From the NCBI GenBank assembly GCA_003669255.1, contig QWPO01000096.1:1-34129 (forward strand): a stretch of 34,129 bases of DNA. The letters are read 5' to 3'. Under the pieces are notes generated by a model. That model did no database searches, had not been told where the DNA came from, and saw only the letters and a list, made by a program, of their open reading frames with translations. Of the stretch, positions 1 through 7,875 are shown piece by piece. Source of the DNA: Planctomycetota bacterium. GTDB taxonomy: Bacteria; Planctomycetota; Planctomycetia; Pirellulales; UBA1268. Numbering within the stretch: the first letter of the stretch is position 1; every line of letters begins with the position of its first letter. The position numbers and the translations under genes were made by a program.

Positions 1-1
1 C

Positions 2-2590
2 GAAGGGATGCTCTTCTACAACATCCCGATGCGGTCGAGCGAGTTGGCTCGCGTGATCTCCGACTGCTACCAGACACTCGGACGGCGCAAGACGATCGAC
101 CTGCTTGATGACATGAACCGCGTCGGCTTCGGTTGGAGCACGAAGAGCGGCCTGTCGTTTGCCACCGACGATCTCATCACTCCCACGAGCAAGACTCGGA
201 TCATCGGCGACGCCGAGAAGGAAGTGATGAAGATCCTCAAGCGTTACCAGAAGGGTGTGATCACCGACGGCGAGCGGTACAACTCGGTGCTTGACGCCTG
301 GACGCATGCCCGCGAGCAGATCACCAAGGAAATGATGGCGGAGCTTGAGCAGGATACGGACGCCAAGCCGACCCGCCGGCCCGGTTACGTCAACCCGATC
401 CATCTGATGGCCCACTCCGGTGCCCGAGGTGGTGTCGAACAGATCCGTCAGCTCGCCGGTATGCGTGGCCTGATGGCGAAGCCGTCGGGCAAGATCATCG
501 AGACGCCGATCAAGGCGAACTTCCGCGAAGGTCTGACGGTGCTCGAGTACTTCAGCTCGACGCACGGTGCCCGTAAGGGTCTCGCCGATACGGCCCTCAA
601 GACGGCCGACTCGGGATACCTCACCCGTAAGCTTGCCGACGTGGCGCAGAACGTAGTCGTGACGATGCACGACTGTGGCACGACGCAGGGGATCACCAAG
701 GGGGTGATTTACCGCGGCGAGAAGGTCGAAGTGAGCCTCGCCGACGGTATTCGCGGCCGTGTCAGCCGGTCCGACATCCGCAATCCGATCAGCGACGAGG
801 TGATCGTCCACGAGGACGACCTGATCACGCCGACGATGGCGCGGCAGGTCGAGGAACTCGGCCTCGAGAAGATCCAGGTTCGCAGTCCGCTGACGTGCGA
901 GGCACCGCTCGGCGTCTGCAGGCTCTGCTACGGCATGGACCTTTCCACGGGCTCGCTCGTGGAAGAGGGCATGGCGGTGGGCATCATCGCCGCACAGAGC
1001 ATCGGCGAGCCGGGAACGCAGTTGACGATGCGAACCTTCCACATCGGTGGCGTGGGTCAGCGTGCCATCGAGGAGAGCGAGAGCAAGGCGAAGCGGGCTG
1101 GTACGGTGAAGTTCACCCGGCTTCGCACCGTGACCAACGAGCAGGGCGAGGCCGTCGTGCTCGCTCGCAACGGCGAGATCGCGATCTTCGACGCCAAGGG
1201 CCGCGAACTGGAAAAGTTCGAGATTCCGGCGGGTGCGATTCTGAAGGTCAAGGACAACGACGAGGTCAAGGCTGGCACGGTGCTCGTGCAGTGGGATCCG
1301 CACTCGATCCCGATTCTCTCCGAGGTGGCCGGCAAGGTCCGCTACGAAGACGTGATCGAGAACGAGACGCTCCGCCTCGAGAAGGACCCCAGCGGTCACT
1401 TGCGGCGCATGATCATGGAGCACAAGGGTGTGTACCACCCGCAGGTCGTGCTCGAGGACGAGTCGGGCAAGATCCTCGACTTCTACTATCTGCCGGAGAA
1501 GGCCTACATCGAGGTGTCGCCGGGCGAGATGGTCGCTGCTGGTCACATTCTCGCCAAGACGCCCCGCGAAGCGTCGGGCACGCAGGACATCACCGGTGGT
1601 CTGCCGCGAGTCACGGAGATCTTCGAGGCCCGCAAGCCCAAGGATCCGGCGATCATGGCCGAGATCGACGGCAAGGTGGAACTCCTCGGCGAGAAGCGCC
1701 GAGGCAAGCGGATGATCGTGGTCAAGAACGAGAGCGGCATCGAGCGGGAGCACCTGGTGACGCACGGCAAGCATCTCCGCGTGCACGCCGGCGACATCGT
1801 CAAGGCCGGCGAGGCGCTCGTCGATGGTCCGCTGGTGCCGCACGACATCCTCCGGATCTCGGGCGAGGAGGCGGTGCAGCAGTACCTCACCCGTGAGATC
1901 CAAAACGTCTACCGCAGCCAGCGGGTGGACATCGACGACAAGCACATTGAGATCATCGTTTCGCAGATGCTGCGGAAGGTGAAGATCGAGACCGTCGGCG
2001 ATACGACGCTGCTGCCTGGCAGCGTGATGGACAAGTTCGAGTTCCGAACCGCCAACGACCGGGTCACCGAGTGCCTGCGGATTACCGACAAGGGCGACAG
2101 CGAGTTTGAGGTCGGGGCGATTGTGCCGAAGGACGTGCTCGCGCAGGCGAACGCCCAGATCGAGACACTCGGCGGAGCCGCCGCAAAGGGGGCAAAGCCG
2201 AAGCCGGCCACGGCGAGCACGCAGTTGCTCGGAATCACCAAGGCCAGCGTTCAGAGTTCGAGCTTCATCTCGGCGGCCAGTTTCCAGGAAACCACGAAGG
2301 TGCTGACCGAAGCCGCTCTTGCGGGGAAGGTCGACAACCTCGTGGGGCTCAAGGAGAACGTCATCCTCGGGCACTTGATCCCTGCCGGTACGGGCTTCAA
2401 CACGTTCCAGTCCGCCGAGGTCCGCGTGCGGCCGGAGGCTCTGGAGTCGCTGCGGATGGATCGGGAGAACGTTCTGGCCCGGCAGTTCCCACTGCTCGAG
2501 GCGGCCGCTTCAAGTGACGTCGGTGCCGAAGGCACCGCCCAGACTGGTGACGCGAGCGTCGCCACGCTGGATGCCGGCGGCAACGAGTAA
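2..2590 (+). CDS. rpoC: RNA polymerase beta' subunit, C-terminal part (5' truncated by window edge)
   Basis: This is the C-terminal 862 residues of the beta' subunit, which with beta forms the catalytic core of RNA polymerase. The reading frame is already open at base 2, so the true start lies before the window; the full family protein is usually about 1,400 residues. Visible landmarks are the block around NFREGLTVLEYFSSTHGARK and the following KTADSGYLTRKL, the second zinc site made by DCGTT and CEAPLGVCRLCYG, and the trigger-loop region with QSIGEPGTQLTMRTFH. The metal-binding NADFDGD motif would lie upstream, outside the window. The last 60 residues or so are a variable Ala/Gly-rich tail. 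No rpsL, rpsG or fusA follows; two hairpins do, so rpoC probably ends its operon. Identity is near certain. Confidence 0.98.
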   Translation, partial: EGMLFYNIPMRSSELARVISDCYQTLGRRKTIDLLDDMNRVGFGWSTKSGLSFATDDLITPTSKTRIIGDAEKEVMKILKRYQKGVITDGERYNSVLDAWTHAREQITKEMMAELEQDTDAKPTRRPGYVNPIHLMAHSGARGGVEQIRQLAGMRGLMAKPSGKIIETPIKANFREGLTVLEYFSSTHGARKGLADTALKTADSGYLTRKLADVAQNVVVTMHDCGTTQGITKGVIYRGEKVEVSLADGIRGRVSRSDIRNPISDEVIVHEDDLITPTMARQVEELGLEKIQVRSPLTCEAPLGVCRLCYGMDLSTGSLVEEGMAVGIIAAQSIGEPGTQLTMRTFHIGGVGQRAIEESESKAKRAGTVKFTRLRTVTNEQGEAVVLARNGEIAIFDAKGRELEKFEIPAGAILKVKDNDEVKAGTVLVQWDPHSIPILSEVAGKVRYEDVIENETLRLEKDPSGHLRRMIMEHKGVYHPQVVLEDESGKILDFYYLPEKAYIEVSPGEMVAAGHILAKTPREASGTQDITGGLPRVTEIFEARKPKDPAIMAEIDGKVELLGEKRRGKRMIVVKNESGIEREHLVTHGKHLRVHAGDIVKAGEALVDGPLVPHDILRISGEEAVQQYLTREIQNVYRSQRVDIDDKHIEIIVSQMLRKVKIETVGDTTLLPGSVMDKFEFRTANDRVTECLRITDKGDSEFEVGAIVPKDVLAQANAQIETLGGAAAKGAKPKPATASTQLLGITKASVQSSSFISAASFQETTKVLTEAALAGKVDNLVGLKENVILGHLIPAGTGFNTFQSAEVRVRPEALESLRMDRENVLARQFPLLEAAASSDVGAEGTAQTGDASVATLDAGGNE

Positions 2591-2622
2591 CCCACGCGGA
2601 CATCACGGAACGACGCGACCAT

Positions 2623-2660
2623 ACGGGCGTGGCCTACGGCGGAAGCCGGGCCACGCCCGT
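2623..2660 (+). terminator. Strong hairpin after rpoC
   Basis: A perfect 12-bp inverted repeat, ACGGGCGTGGCC at 2623-2634 and its complement at 2649-2660, begins 32 bases after the rpoC stop. The loop can fold further: CGGC and GCCG at 2637-2648 close a GGAA tetraloop, with two unpaired bases at 2635-2636. There is no T-run behind it, so it may act as a transcript-end stabiliser or factor-dependent terminator rather than a classical intrinsic one. Confidence 0.55.
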
Positions 2661-2678
2661 CGTCATATTCGGTGCGGC

Positions 2679-2705
2679 CCTCAGGATCGGGCCCTGAGGC
2701 GTTTT
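2679..2705 (+). terminator. Second terminator-like hairpin after rpoC
   Basis: CCTCAGG at 2679-2685 pairs with CCTGAGG at 2693-2699 across a 7-base loop and is followed at once by cgTTTT at 2700-2705. A short GC-rich stem with a T-run is the usual shape of an intrinsic terminator. It sits 18 bases after the first hairpin and 66 bases before the next gene. Confidence 0.5.
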
Positions 2706-2771
2706 GCGGTTGGTTCCGCGCCGAAGTAGTGTCAGAGGTGGGCGGTCATCGCCGCCCGCGAGGACGACTCC

Positions 2772-3653
2772 ATGACACCCGCATCCTGCAACCTTTCTCT
2801 CCTGATCGTCGCCGTCTGGGCATCGGTCGCGCTCGGACAGGCCGCCCCGTACAACCCCTACGCCGACGCACAAGATTCCCCGCCACCGCTCGCGGCGGAC
2901 GGCACGATCCACTGGGGGACGTTCTACAAGTCGGCGAAGCTCCAGCAGTCTTACGAGCGGCTTTGGAACCTGGGGGCGTGCCGCGGTTCGAACAAGGCCA
3001 TCACCGTGCCCGTCGCCGAGAACAAACTCGTCATCGACCGACTGCCGGAGGCTGAGTTCACGGGGGTTGTGCGGGCAGTGGTCGGCCAGGCCGCCGGCGG
3101 CATGGTCGCCTTTGACGAGTCGGATTCCACGGGAGGCGATCCCGAGCCGCTCGTCGCCCAGTTCCACCCGGCTGGCGTGACTCGGTTTCAGATCGGGGGT
3201 CGGGCACCGGCTTCCATCCTGACGACAGGGATGGTCATCAGGCTCCGCGCGGAAGTGGATGGCAAGGGGCATGTGATTCGGCCCGTCTCGAGTTTCGAGA
3301 TCGTGACGCCGCCCGCGGGCTTCGTTCCCGACGCCGTTCGCCCGGACCAGCTTGAGACGATCGTCGGGACCGTCGTGAGCGTCCACAAGAACGTCGTCGG
3401 GCTCCGGGTGGACGCCGGCAAGGTGCGGCGGATCAGGCTGCAACTCGACCCGGATGCCATCGCGACGATCGACGCGGCCCGCCTCGACCTCGTCTCAACG
3501 GGCGACGAAATCAAGGTCAAGGGCCGCCTCTGGACGGGCGAGGGAGCCATGGGGGCCGGGACGATCTTCGTTTCTGACGTGGTCGTTTCGAAGCGTCCGC
3601 TGGCGGACACCGCTGTGGCCCAGCCAGGGCCACAAACCGTCGGCGCCCGCTGA
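2772..3653 (+). CDS. Secreted hypothetical protein, beta-rich
   Basis: A 293-residue protein that I cannot assign to a named family. The first 22 or so residues form a signal peptide with a hydrophobic core (SLLIVAVWASVALG) and a likely cleavage after GQA, so it is probably exported. The rest alternates short beta-type stretches: FTGVVRAVVG near residue 97, ETIVGTVVSVHKNVVGLRVD near 197 and GDEIKVKGRLWTGEG near 245. These resemble repeated small barrel or OB-like units, but that is only a pattern reading. One Cys is present in the mature part. The ATG start is preceded by GAGGA at a usable distance. It stands alone on this strand between the rpoC terminators and the CHAD gene 82 bases downstream. 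Confidence 0.8.
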   Translation: MTPASCNLSLLIVAVWASVALGQAAPYNPYADAQDSPPPLAADGTIHWGTFYKSAKLQQSYERLWNLGACRGSNKAITVPVAENKLVIDRLPEAEFTGVVRAVVGQAAGGMVAFDESDSTGGDPEPLVAQFHPAGVTRFQIGGRAPASILTTGMVIRLRAEVDGKGHVIRPVSSFEIVTPPAGFVPDAVRPDQLETIVGTVVSVHKNVVGLRVDAGKVRRIRLQLDPDAIATIDAARLDLVSTGDEIKVKGRLWTGEGAMGAGTIFVSDVVVSKRPLADTAVAQPGPQTVGAR

Positions 3654-3685
3654 GCCACTTCTGCGGATGGATGCTGGAACGCAGG

Positions 3686-3702
3686 CTGTACGGCCCGTAC
3701 AG
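3686..3702. repeat. 17-bp palindrome before the CHAD gene
   Basis: CTGTACG at 3686-3692 and CGTACAG at 3696-3702 are perfect inverted arms around GCC. The centre lies 42 bases before the GTG start of the CHAD gene and 41 bases after the previous stop. The short perfect arms with a 3-base centre fit a dimeric repressor site better than a terminator, since no T-run follows. Confidence 0.4.
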
Positions 3703-3735
3703 TGATGCGGTGGGCCGGAACGCCGGCCCCCTCCC

Positions 3736-4683
3736 GTGAAACCCGGTAGTGATGTTCCGATGGCGTCGCGAACCGTTCGAGCGGCTCATGCAGCAGCGGC
3801 CGGAGTCGTCGCCAGCCGGTCCCTCCAGCAGCGGCTTGCGACCGTGGCGCGGGCGGTAGCCGCCGTGGCCACAGGAAACCCGCGGGCGGAGGCCGTGCAT
3901 CGCCTGCGGATTTCCGCCCGGCGTGCGACCGCCGCCATCACCGCCTTCCAGCCGTTCGTGCCACGGCGGCAGCGCCGGTGGTTCAAAAAATCGCTCCGCC
4001 GGATTCGCCGTGCGGCCGGAGAAGCCCGCGATCTCGACGTGCTCACCAGCCGTTGCAGGGCGGCGGCAGCGGCACGGCAATCCGCCGCCGCTGGAGTGGC
4101 CCGGCAGCGGCTTGCGGAGATGCTGGCGAAGAAAAGGCCGCAGACGCGACGCGGACTCGAGGACGAGATCACCCGCGTGCAGGGCTGTGGTTGGAAGAAG
4201 CAGACCGCCGCGCTGCTCGTGGCCGTCGAGTCGGCGGCGATGACCGAGACGATCGACTCGTACGCCCACCGGCGGTCGCGACGGCTTGTCAGGCGGTTTT
4301 TGGACCACCTCGACGACCGCTTCCGCGACGATCGCGAGATCCACCGGATGCGAATTGCTACGAAGAAGCTCCGGTATGCACTGGAAGTGTTTGCCGCCGC
4401 GGCACCGACGGCGGAGATCGCCGCCTGCGTTCGGGCCCTTCGTCGACTGCAGTCGCGGCTGGGCGAGTTCACCGACCATGTGGCCGCTGCCGAGCGACTC
4501 AAACTCTGGTCGCTGCGGGAAGCGGACGATCATGCCCGTCGGGCGTTCGCCCACGCGAGCCGACAGGAGTCGGTCTCGGCGAAGCGGGCCCGTCGCACGT
4601 GTATCCGCTGGTGGACAGCATCGCGTCGAGAGACGCTCGCACGACAACTGAAGCGCATCCTCCGGGGGAAGAAGACTGCATGA
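3736..4683 (+). CDS. CHAD domain protein
   Basis: A 315-residue basic, helix-rich protein of the CHAD family (conserved histidine alpha-helical domain), whose members bind polyphosphate through histidines and Lys/Arg-rich helices. The two halves carry the family signatures: VHRLRISARRATAAI with H55, ARDLDVL at residues 97-103, and IHRMRIATKKLRYALEVF with H203. No CYTH triphosphatase domain is fused to it, so no catalytic activity is implied. The GTG at 3736 is the longest start; an in-frame ATG at 3760 gives a protein 8 residues shorter and is a real alternative. The stop overlaps the start of the next gene by 4 bases (ATGA), so the two are translationally coupled. Family assignment is firm; the cellular role is inferred. 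Confidence 0.88.
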   Translation: MKPGSDVPMASRTVRAAHAAAAGVVASRSLQQRLATVARAVAAVATGNPRAEAVHRLRISARRATAAITAFQPFVPRRQRRWFKKSLRRIRRAAGEARDLDVLTSRCRAAAAARQSAAAGVARQRLAEMLAKKRPQTRRGLEDEITRVQGCGWKKQTAALLVAVESAAMTETIDSYAHRRSRRLVRRFLDHLDDRFRDDREIHRMRIATKKLRYALEVFAAAAPTAEIAACVRALRRLQSRLGEFTDHVAAAERLKLWSLREADDHARRAFAHASRQESVSAKRARRTCIRWWTASRRETLARQLKRILRGKKTA

Positions 4684-5825
4684 CCGCGGCACGACAGGAA
4701 CCAAGGCACACGACGAAGCATCGCGGGGCGTGGTGGCGTTTGCTGTGGTTGCTGCCAGTGCTCCTTGCCGTGGGCGTATGGCTGGCCGGACGGCCGCAAC
4801 GCGAAACCACCGCAGCGCAGAGCCCCTTCGGGCCGACCGTCGTGGGGAGCCGAGCGTCGGCTGAGTCACCGCCGGGAATGGTCTGGGTGCCTGGCGGTGA
4901 GTTCTCGATGGGCTGCGCTGATCCCCGTGGTCTACCGTTCGGTGGGGCTGATCCCATGAAGGACGCGCGGCCAGTGCATCGCGTGAAGGTGGACGGCTAC
5001 TGGATGGATGCGCACGAGGTCACCAATGACCAGTTCGCCGAGTTCGTGAAGGCGACCGGGTATGCGACCGTGGCGGAGCGGCCGCCTCGGGCTGAGGACT
5101 TCCCGGGCGCGCTGCCTGAGAATCTCGTCGCCGGATCGATCGTGTTCACGCCACCGGCCGAGCAAGTGCCGCTGAGGGATGCCACCGGGATGGCGCATCT
5201 CCGCTGGTGGGCCTATGTTCCCGGCGCCTGCTGGAAGCATCCAGAGGGCCCCGACAGCGACCTCACCGGCAAGGGTGACCAGCCGGTGGTCCACGTGGCC
5301 TTCGAGGACGCCGAAGCCTACGCGGCGTGGGCAGGCAAGCGGCTGCCCACGGAGGCGGAATGGGAGTGTGCGGCGCGTGGCGGGCTTGCCGGTGCGACCT
5401 ATCCATGGGGCGACGAGTTCAAGCCCGGCGGCCGCTGCATGGCGAACACCTGGCAAGGACGATTTCCAGGTGAGAACACCGCAGACGACGGCTTCCCGAG
5501 CATCGCACCAGTGGGCCGCTATCCCGCCAACGCGTACGGACTCCACGACATGTCGGGGAACGTCTGGGAATGGTGCAGCGACTGGTATCGCCCCGACACG
5601 TACGCCCGGGATGCCGGGGAGGGCGTCTCGGTCAACCCACGAGGGCCGACCGACAGCCACGACCCCGCGGAGCCGGGGCAGCCCAAGCGGATCCAACGGG
5701 GCGGATCGTTCCTGTGCAGCGACCAGTATTGTTCCCGTTACATCGTCGGCACCCGTGGGAAAGGTGAGGTGTCGAGTGCGACGAACCACTGCGGCTTCCG
5801 CTGCGTGAAGTCGCCGGATCGGTGA
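4680..5825 (+). CDS. Formylglycine-generating enzyme (SUMF1/FGE family), membrane-anchored or exported
   Basis: A 381-residue protein of the FGE-sulfatase family. Genuine FGEs are copper enzymes that oxidise a Cys in sulfatases to formylglycine. Residues 15-39 are a hydrophobic segment (LLWLLPVLLAVGVWLAG) that would act as a signal anchor. The catalytic domain starts near GMVWVPGGEFSMG, with typical blocks YWMDAHEVTNDQFAEF, KRLPTEAEWECAARGG, YPWGDEF and GNVWEWCSDWY. The decisive site is GGSFLCSDQYCSRY, where C346 and C351 have the C-x4-C spacing of the copper-binding pair; GFRC follows as expected. Many family members lack these cysteines, so their presence supports true FGE activity. The start was chosen at the ATGA overlap with the CHAD gene, although the frame stays open further upstream. 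No sulfatase lies in the window. Confidence 0.9.
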   Translation: MTAARQEPRHTTKHRGAWWRLLWLLPVLLAVGVWLAGRPQRETTAAQSPFGPTVVGSRASAESPPGMVWVPGGEFSMGCADPRGLPFGGADPMKDARPVHRVKVDGYWMDAHEVTNDQFAEFVKATGYATVAERPPRAEDFPGALPENLVAGSIVFTPPAEQVPLRDATGMAHLRWWAYVPGACWKHPEGPDSDLTGKGDQPVVHVAFEDAEAYAAWAGKRLPTEAEWECAARGGLAGATYPWGDEFKPGGRCMANTWQGRFPGENTADDGFPSIAPVGRYPANAYGLHDMSGNVWEWCSDWYRPDTYARDAGEGVSVNPRGPTDSHDPAEPGQPKRIQRGGSFLCSDQYCSRYIVGTRGKGEVSSATNHCGFRCVKSPDR

Positions 5826-5881
5826 ACGGTTCTCCTACGGGTTACGCATGATCCTTGCGAGTCTGTTTGTCCAAGCCCAAC

Positions 5882-5949
5882 GCCGTGAGGCGCGGGGTGA
5901 ACCGCCCACAGACGCCGTGTCCAGCGTTGTTCGCCCGCGGCCTCACGGC
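5882..5949. other. Long-stem hairpin in the convergent intergenic region
   Basis: GCCGTGAGGC at 5882-5891 pairs perfectly with GCCTCACGGC at 5940-5949. Skipping one G at 5939 extends the stem by five pairs (5892-5896 with 5934-5938), leaving a loop of about 37 bases. It lies between the converging FGE and polX genes, so it could terminate transcription from both sides. There is no T-run. The rest of the 179-base gap shows nothing else I can name. Confidence 0.35.
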
Positions 5950-6004
5950 CGGTCGGCTTTCGCTCGCCACGAACTCGACGCGCGAGGATCAAGTGTGCTC
6001 CGTA

Positions 6005-7783
6005 TCAACTCTTCTTCGCCATCAGCCGGCGGAGATCGGCCAGCGATCGCGTGTTGGCAACGTGGCTTTTCTCGAGGCCGGCACGACGGGCCTGGAGGAT
6101 ACCGCACCGCATGACGTCGAGGCCGCGGATCGAGTGGGCGTCGGTCGAGATGACAACTGGTACTCCGGCCTGCCGAGCCGCGGCGGCGTGACGGTCATCG
6201 AGGTCGAGCCTCCACGGGTTGGCGTTGATCTCGAGAAAGGTGCCCGTCCGGGCGGCCGCCTGGATGACGGCATTGATGTCGACGTCGTAGGCGGGGCGTC
6301 GGTTGATCAGTCGCCCCGTCGGATGGCCGATCACCCGAACGAACGGATTCTCGATCGCCTCGATGATCCGCGCCGTGATCCGGTCGCGGGGTTGCTGCTG
6401 TCCGTAGTGCAGGCTGGCCACGACCCAGTCGGCCCGGGTGAGGACCTCGTCAGGAAGGTCAAGACCACCCTTCTCGAGCATGTCGACCTCGATCCCCTTG
6501 AGCACCGTGATCGGGGGCGGGCCGTCGGTAGCGAGCGACTCATTGAGCCGGTCAATTTCCTCCCACTGCCTCAGCAGTCGTGTGCGGTCGAGTCCGCGTG
6601 CCATCGTCACCCGCTGGCCATGGTCGGTGATCGCTATGTATTCGAGGCCGCGGCCAATCGCCGCCCGGACCATGTCGGCGAGCGTATCCTCGCCGTCGGT
6701 CGCGGTCGTGTGCATGTGGAGATCGCCGCGGATATCGGCGAGTTCGACGAGCGTCGGCAACGCGCCCCGTTCGGCACGTTCAAACTCGTCGCTCCCTTCG
6801 CGGAGCTCGGGTGGGATCCAAGGCAGTCCCACGGCCTCATAGACCTCGGCCTCGGAACGACCGGCGAGCACGTCGCCGCGGGTGTGGTGGCCATCGGCGG
6901 AGGCATTGAGCTTGTGCACCCCGTATTCGTTGATTGTCAGGCCGCGGTCCCTGGCCCGCGACCGGAGCTTGACGTTGTGCTCCTTCGAGCCGGTGAAGTA
7001 CTGCAGCGCCGCCCCAAACGAGTCCTCCGCCACCACGCGGAGATCGATCTGGATGTCCCGCGGGCCGCGGATGCTCGTCTTGGTGTCGCCGCGTTGCAGC
7101 ACCGCGGCCATGCCGTGCCATCGCTCCAGGTGGTCCATCACGGCGGCGGCCGCCCGGCTATCGACCACCACGTCGAGGTCGCCCACCGTTTCGCGGCCCC
7201 GCCGCCAGCTCCCTGCTCCCTCGACCTGCCGAGCCTCCGGGCACTGCCGCATCCAGCCGAGCACGTCTTGGACGATGGCGTCGGCGTCATTCCAGAGCAT
7301 CCGGGCGTGGGCCGGATCCTTGGCGAAGGCGATGTTGTCGAGAATTGCCGCCTGCGTTTTGGCGCCGAAGCCTTTCACCGACTCGACCCGCTTCTCGCGG
7401 CAGGCCTGTTCGAGAGCTTCCAGCGAGTCGATTCCCAGCGACTCCACGAGTTGCTTCACCTTCTTCGGGCCAAGCCCTGGCACCCGCATCAGTTCGAAGG
7501 CGGCCGCGGGCACCTGGCTCTTGAGTTCCTCGAGCAGGGGAAGTCTGCCGGTATCGAGAAGCCCCTCGATTTTTCCGGCGAGGTCGTCGCCGATGCCGTC
7601 GAGATCCGTCAGGGCTCGGTTCGTATCGGCACGAACAGTGGCCAACGGTTCGACCAGCCCGCCGATGGTGTGGGCCGCGTTGCGGTAGGCACGCACGCGA
7701 AACACGTTGCCACCCTGGTATTCGAGCAGGTCCGCGACGTGGTCGAAGACGGCGGCGATTTCAGAGTTGGTCACGGACCGCAT
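6005..7783 (-). CDS. polX: DNA polymerase X with C-terminal PHP nuclease domain
   Basis: A 592-residue bacterial PolX, a gap-filling repair polymerase with a PHP 3'-5' exonuclease domain. The N-terminal 8-kDa-type and helix-hairpin-helix region ends in VPGLGPKKVKQL (101-112). The palm carries GSWRRGRETVGDLD with catalytic D202 and D204, and the third aspartate D247 in DIQIDLRVV. The PHP domain begins at GDLHMHTTATDGE (H356, H358) and keeps AITDHG, KGIEVDM, ASLHYGQ, VIGHPTGR and VISTDAHS, so both active sites look intact. The ATG at 7783 has GGAG only two bases upstream; a GTG at 7774 would give an N-terminus beginning MTNSEIA, which resembles relatives and fits the GGAG better. Length matches the family. 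Confidence 0.95.
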   Translation of the reverse strand: MRSVTNSEIAAVFDHVADLLEYQGGNVFRVRAYRNAAHTIGGLVEPLATVRADTNRALTDLDGIGDDLAGKIEGLLDTGRLPLLEELKSQVPAAAFELMRVPGLGPKKVKQLVESLGIDSLEALEQACREKRVESVKGFGAKTQAAILDNIAFAKDPAHARMLWNDADAIVQDVLGWMRQCPEARQVEGAGSWRRGRETVGDLDVVVDSRAAAAVMDHLERWHGMAAVLQRGDTKTSIRGPRDIQIDLRVVAEDSFGAALQYFTGSKEHNVKLRSRARDRGLTINEYGVHKLNASADGHHTRGDVLAGRSEAEVYEAVGLPWIPPELREGSDEFERAERGALPTLVELADIRGDLHMHTTATDGEDTLADMVRAAIGRGLEYIAITDHGQRVTMARGLDRTRLLRQWEEIDRLNESLATDGPPPITVLKGIEVDMLEKGGLDLPDEVLTRADWVVASLHYGQQQPRDRITARIIEAIENPFVRVIGHPTGRLINRRPAYDVDINAVIQAAARTGTFLEINANPWRLDLDDRHAAAARQAGVPVVISTDAHSIRGLDVMRCGILQARRAGLEKSHVANTRSLADLRRLMAKKS

Positions 7784-7840
7784 GGCTCCAGGGGCCGGGC
7801 GACTGGAGCCCGACCACCGGAAGTGTTAGCGGAACGGCCT

Positions 7841-7866
7841 GCGGCGGCAAGCGGCTTGCCCGCCGC
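7841..7866 (-). terminator. Hairpin after the Pro-rich secreted protein gene
   Basis: GCGGCGGCAAG at 7841-7851 pairs with CTTGCCCGCCGC at 7855-7866, giving 11 pairs with one bulged base and a 3-base loop. It starts 9 bases beyond the stop of the upstream minus-strand gene and before the polX start, so it probably separates their transcripts. No clear T-run follows on the minus strand. Confidence 0.45.
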
Positions 7867-7875
7867 GGCTCGCGG

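Noticed and set aside
2739..2756. GGGCGG/CCGCCC hairpin just before the gene at 2772
   Set aside because: Only six pairs in GC-rich sequence, with no conserved riboswitch-like elements around it; likely chance.
3978..4679. N-terminal extension of the FGE frame
   Set aside because: The frame is open inside the CHAD gene, but the extension shows no domain, and the ATGA overlap at 4680 gives a clean membrane anchor.
3517..4869. 450-codon minus-strand frame across CHAD and FGE genes
   Set aside because: It spans two clearly coding plus-strand genes and their overlap; its composition is typical of antisense reading.
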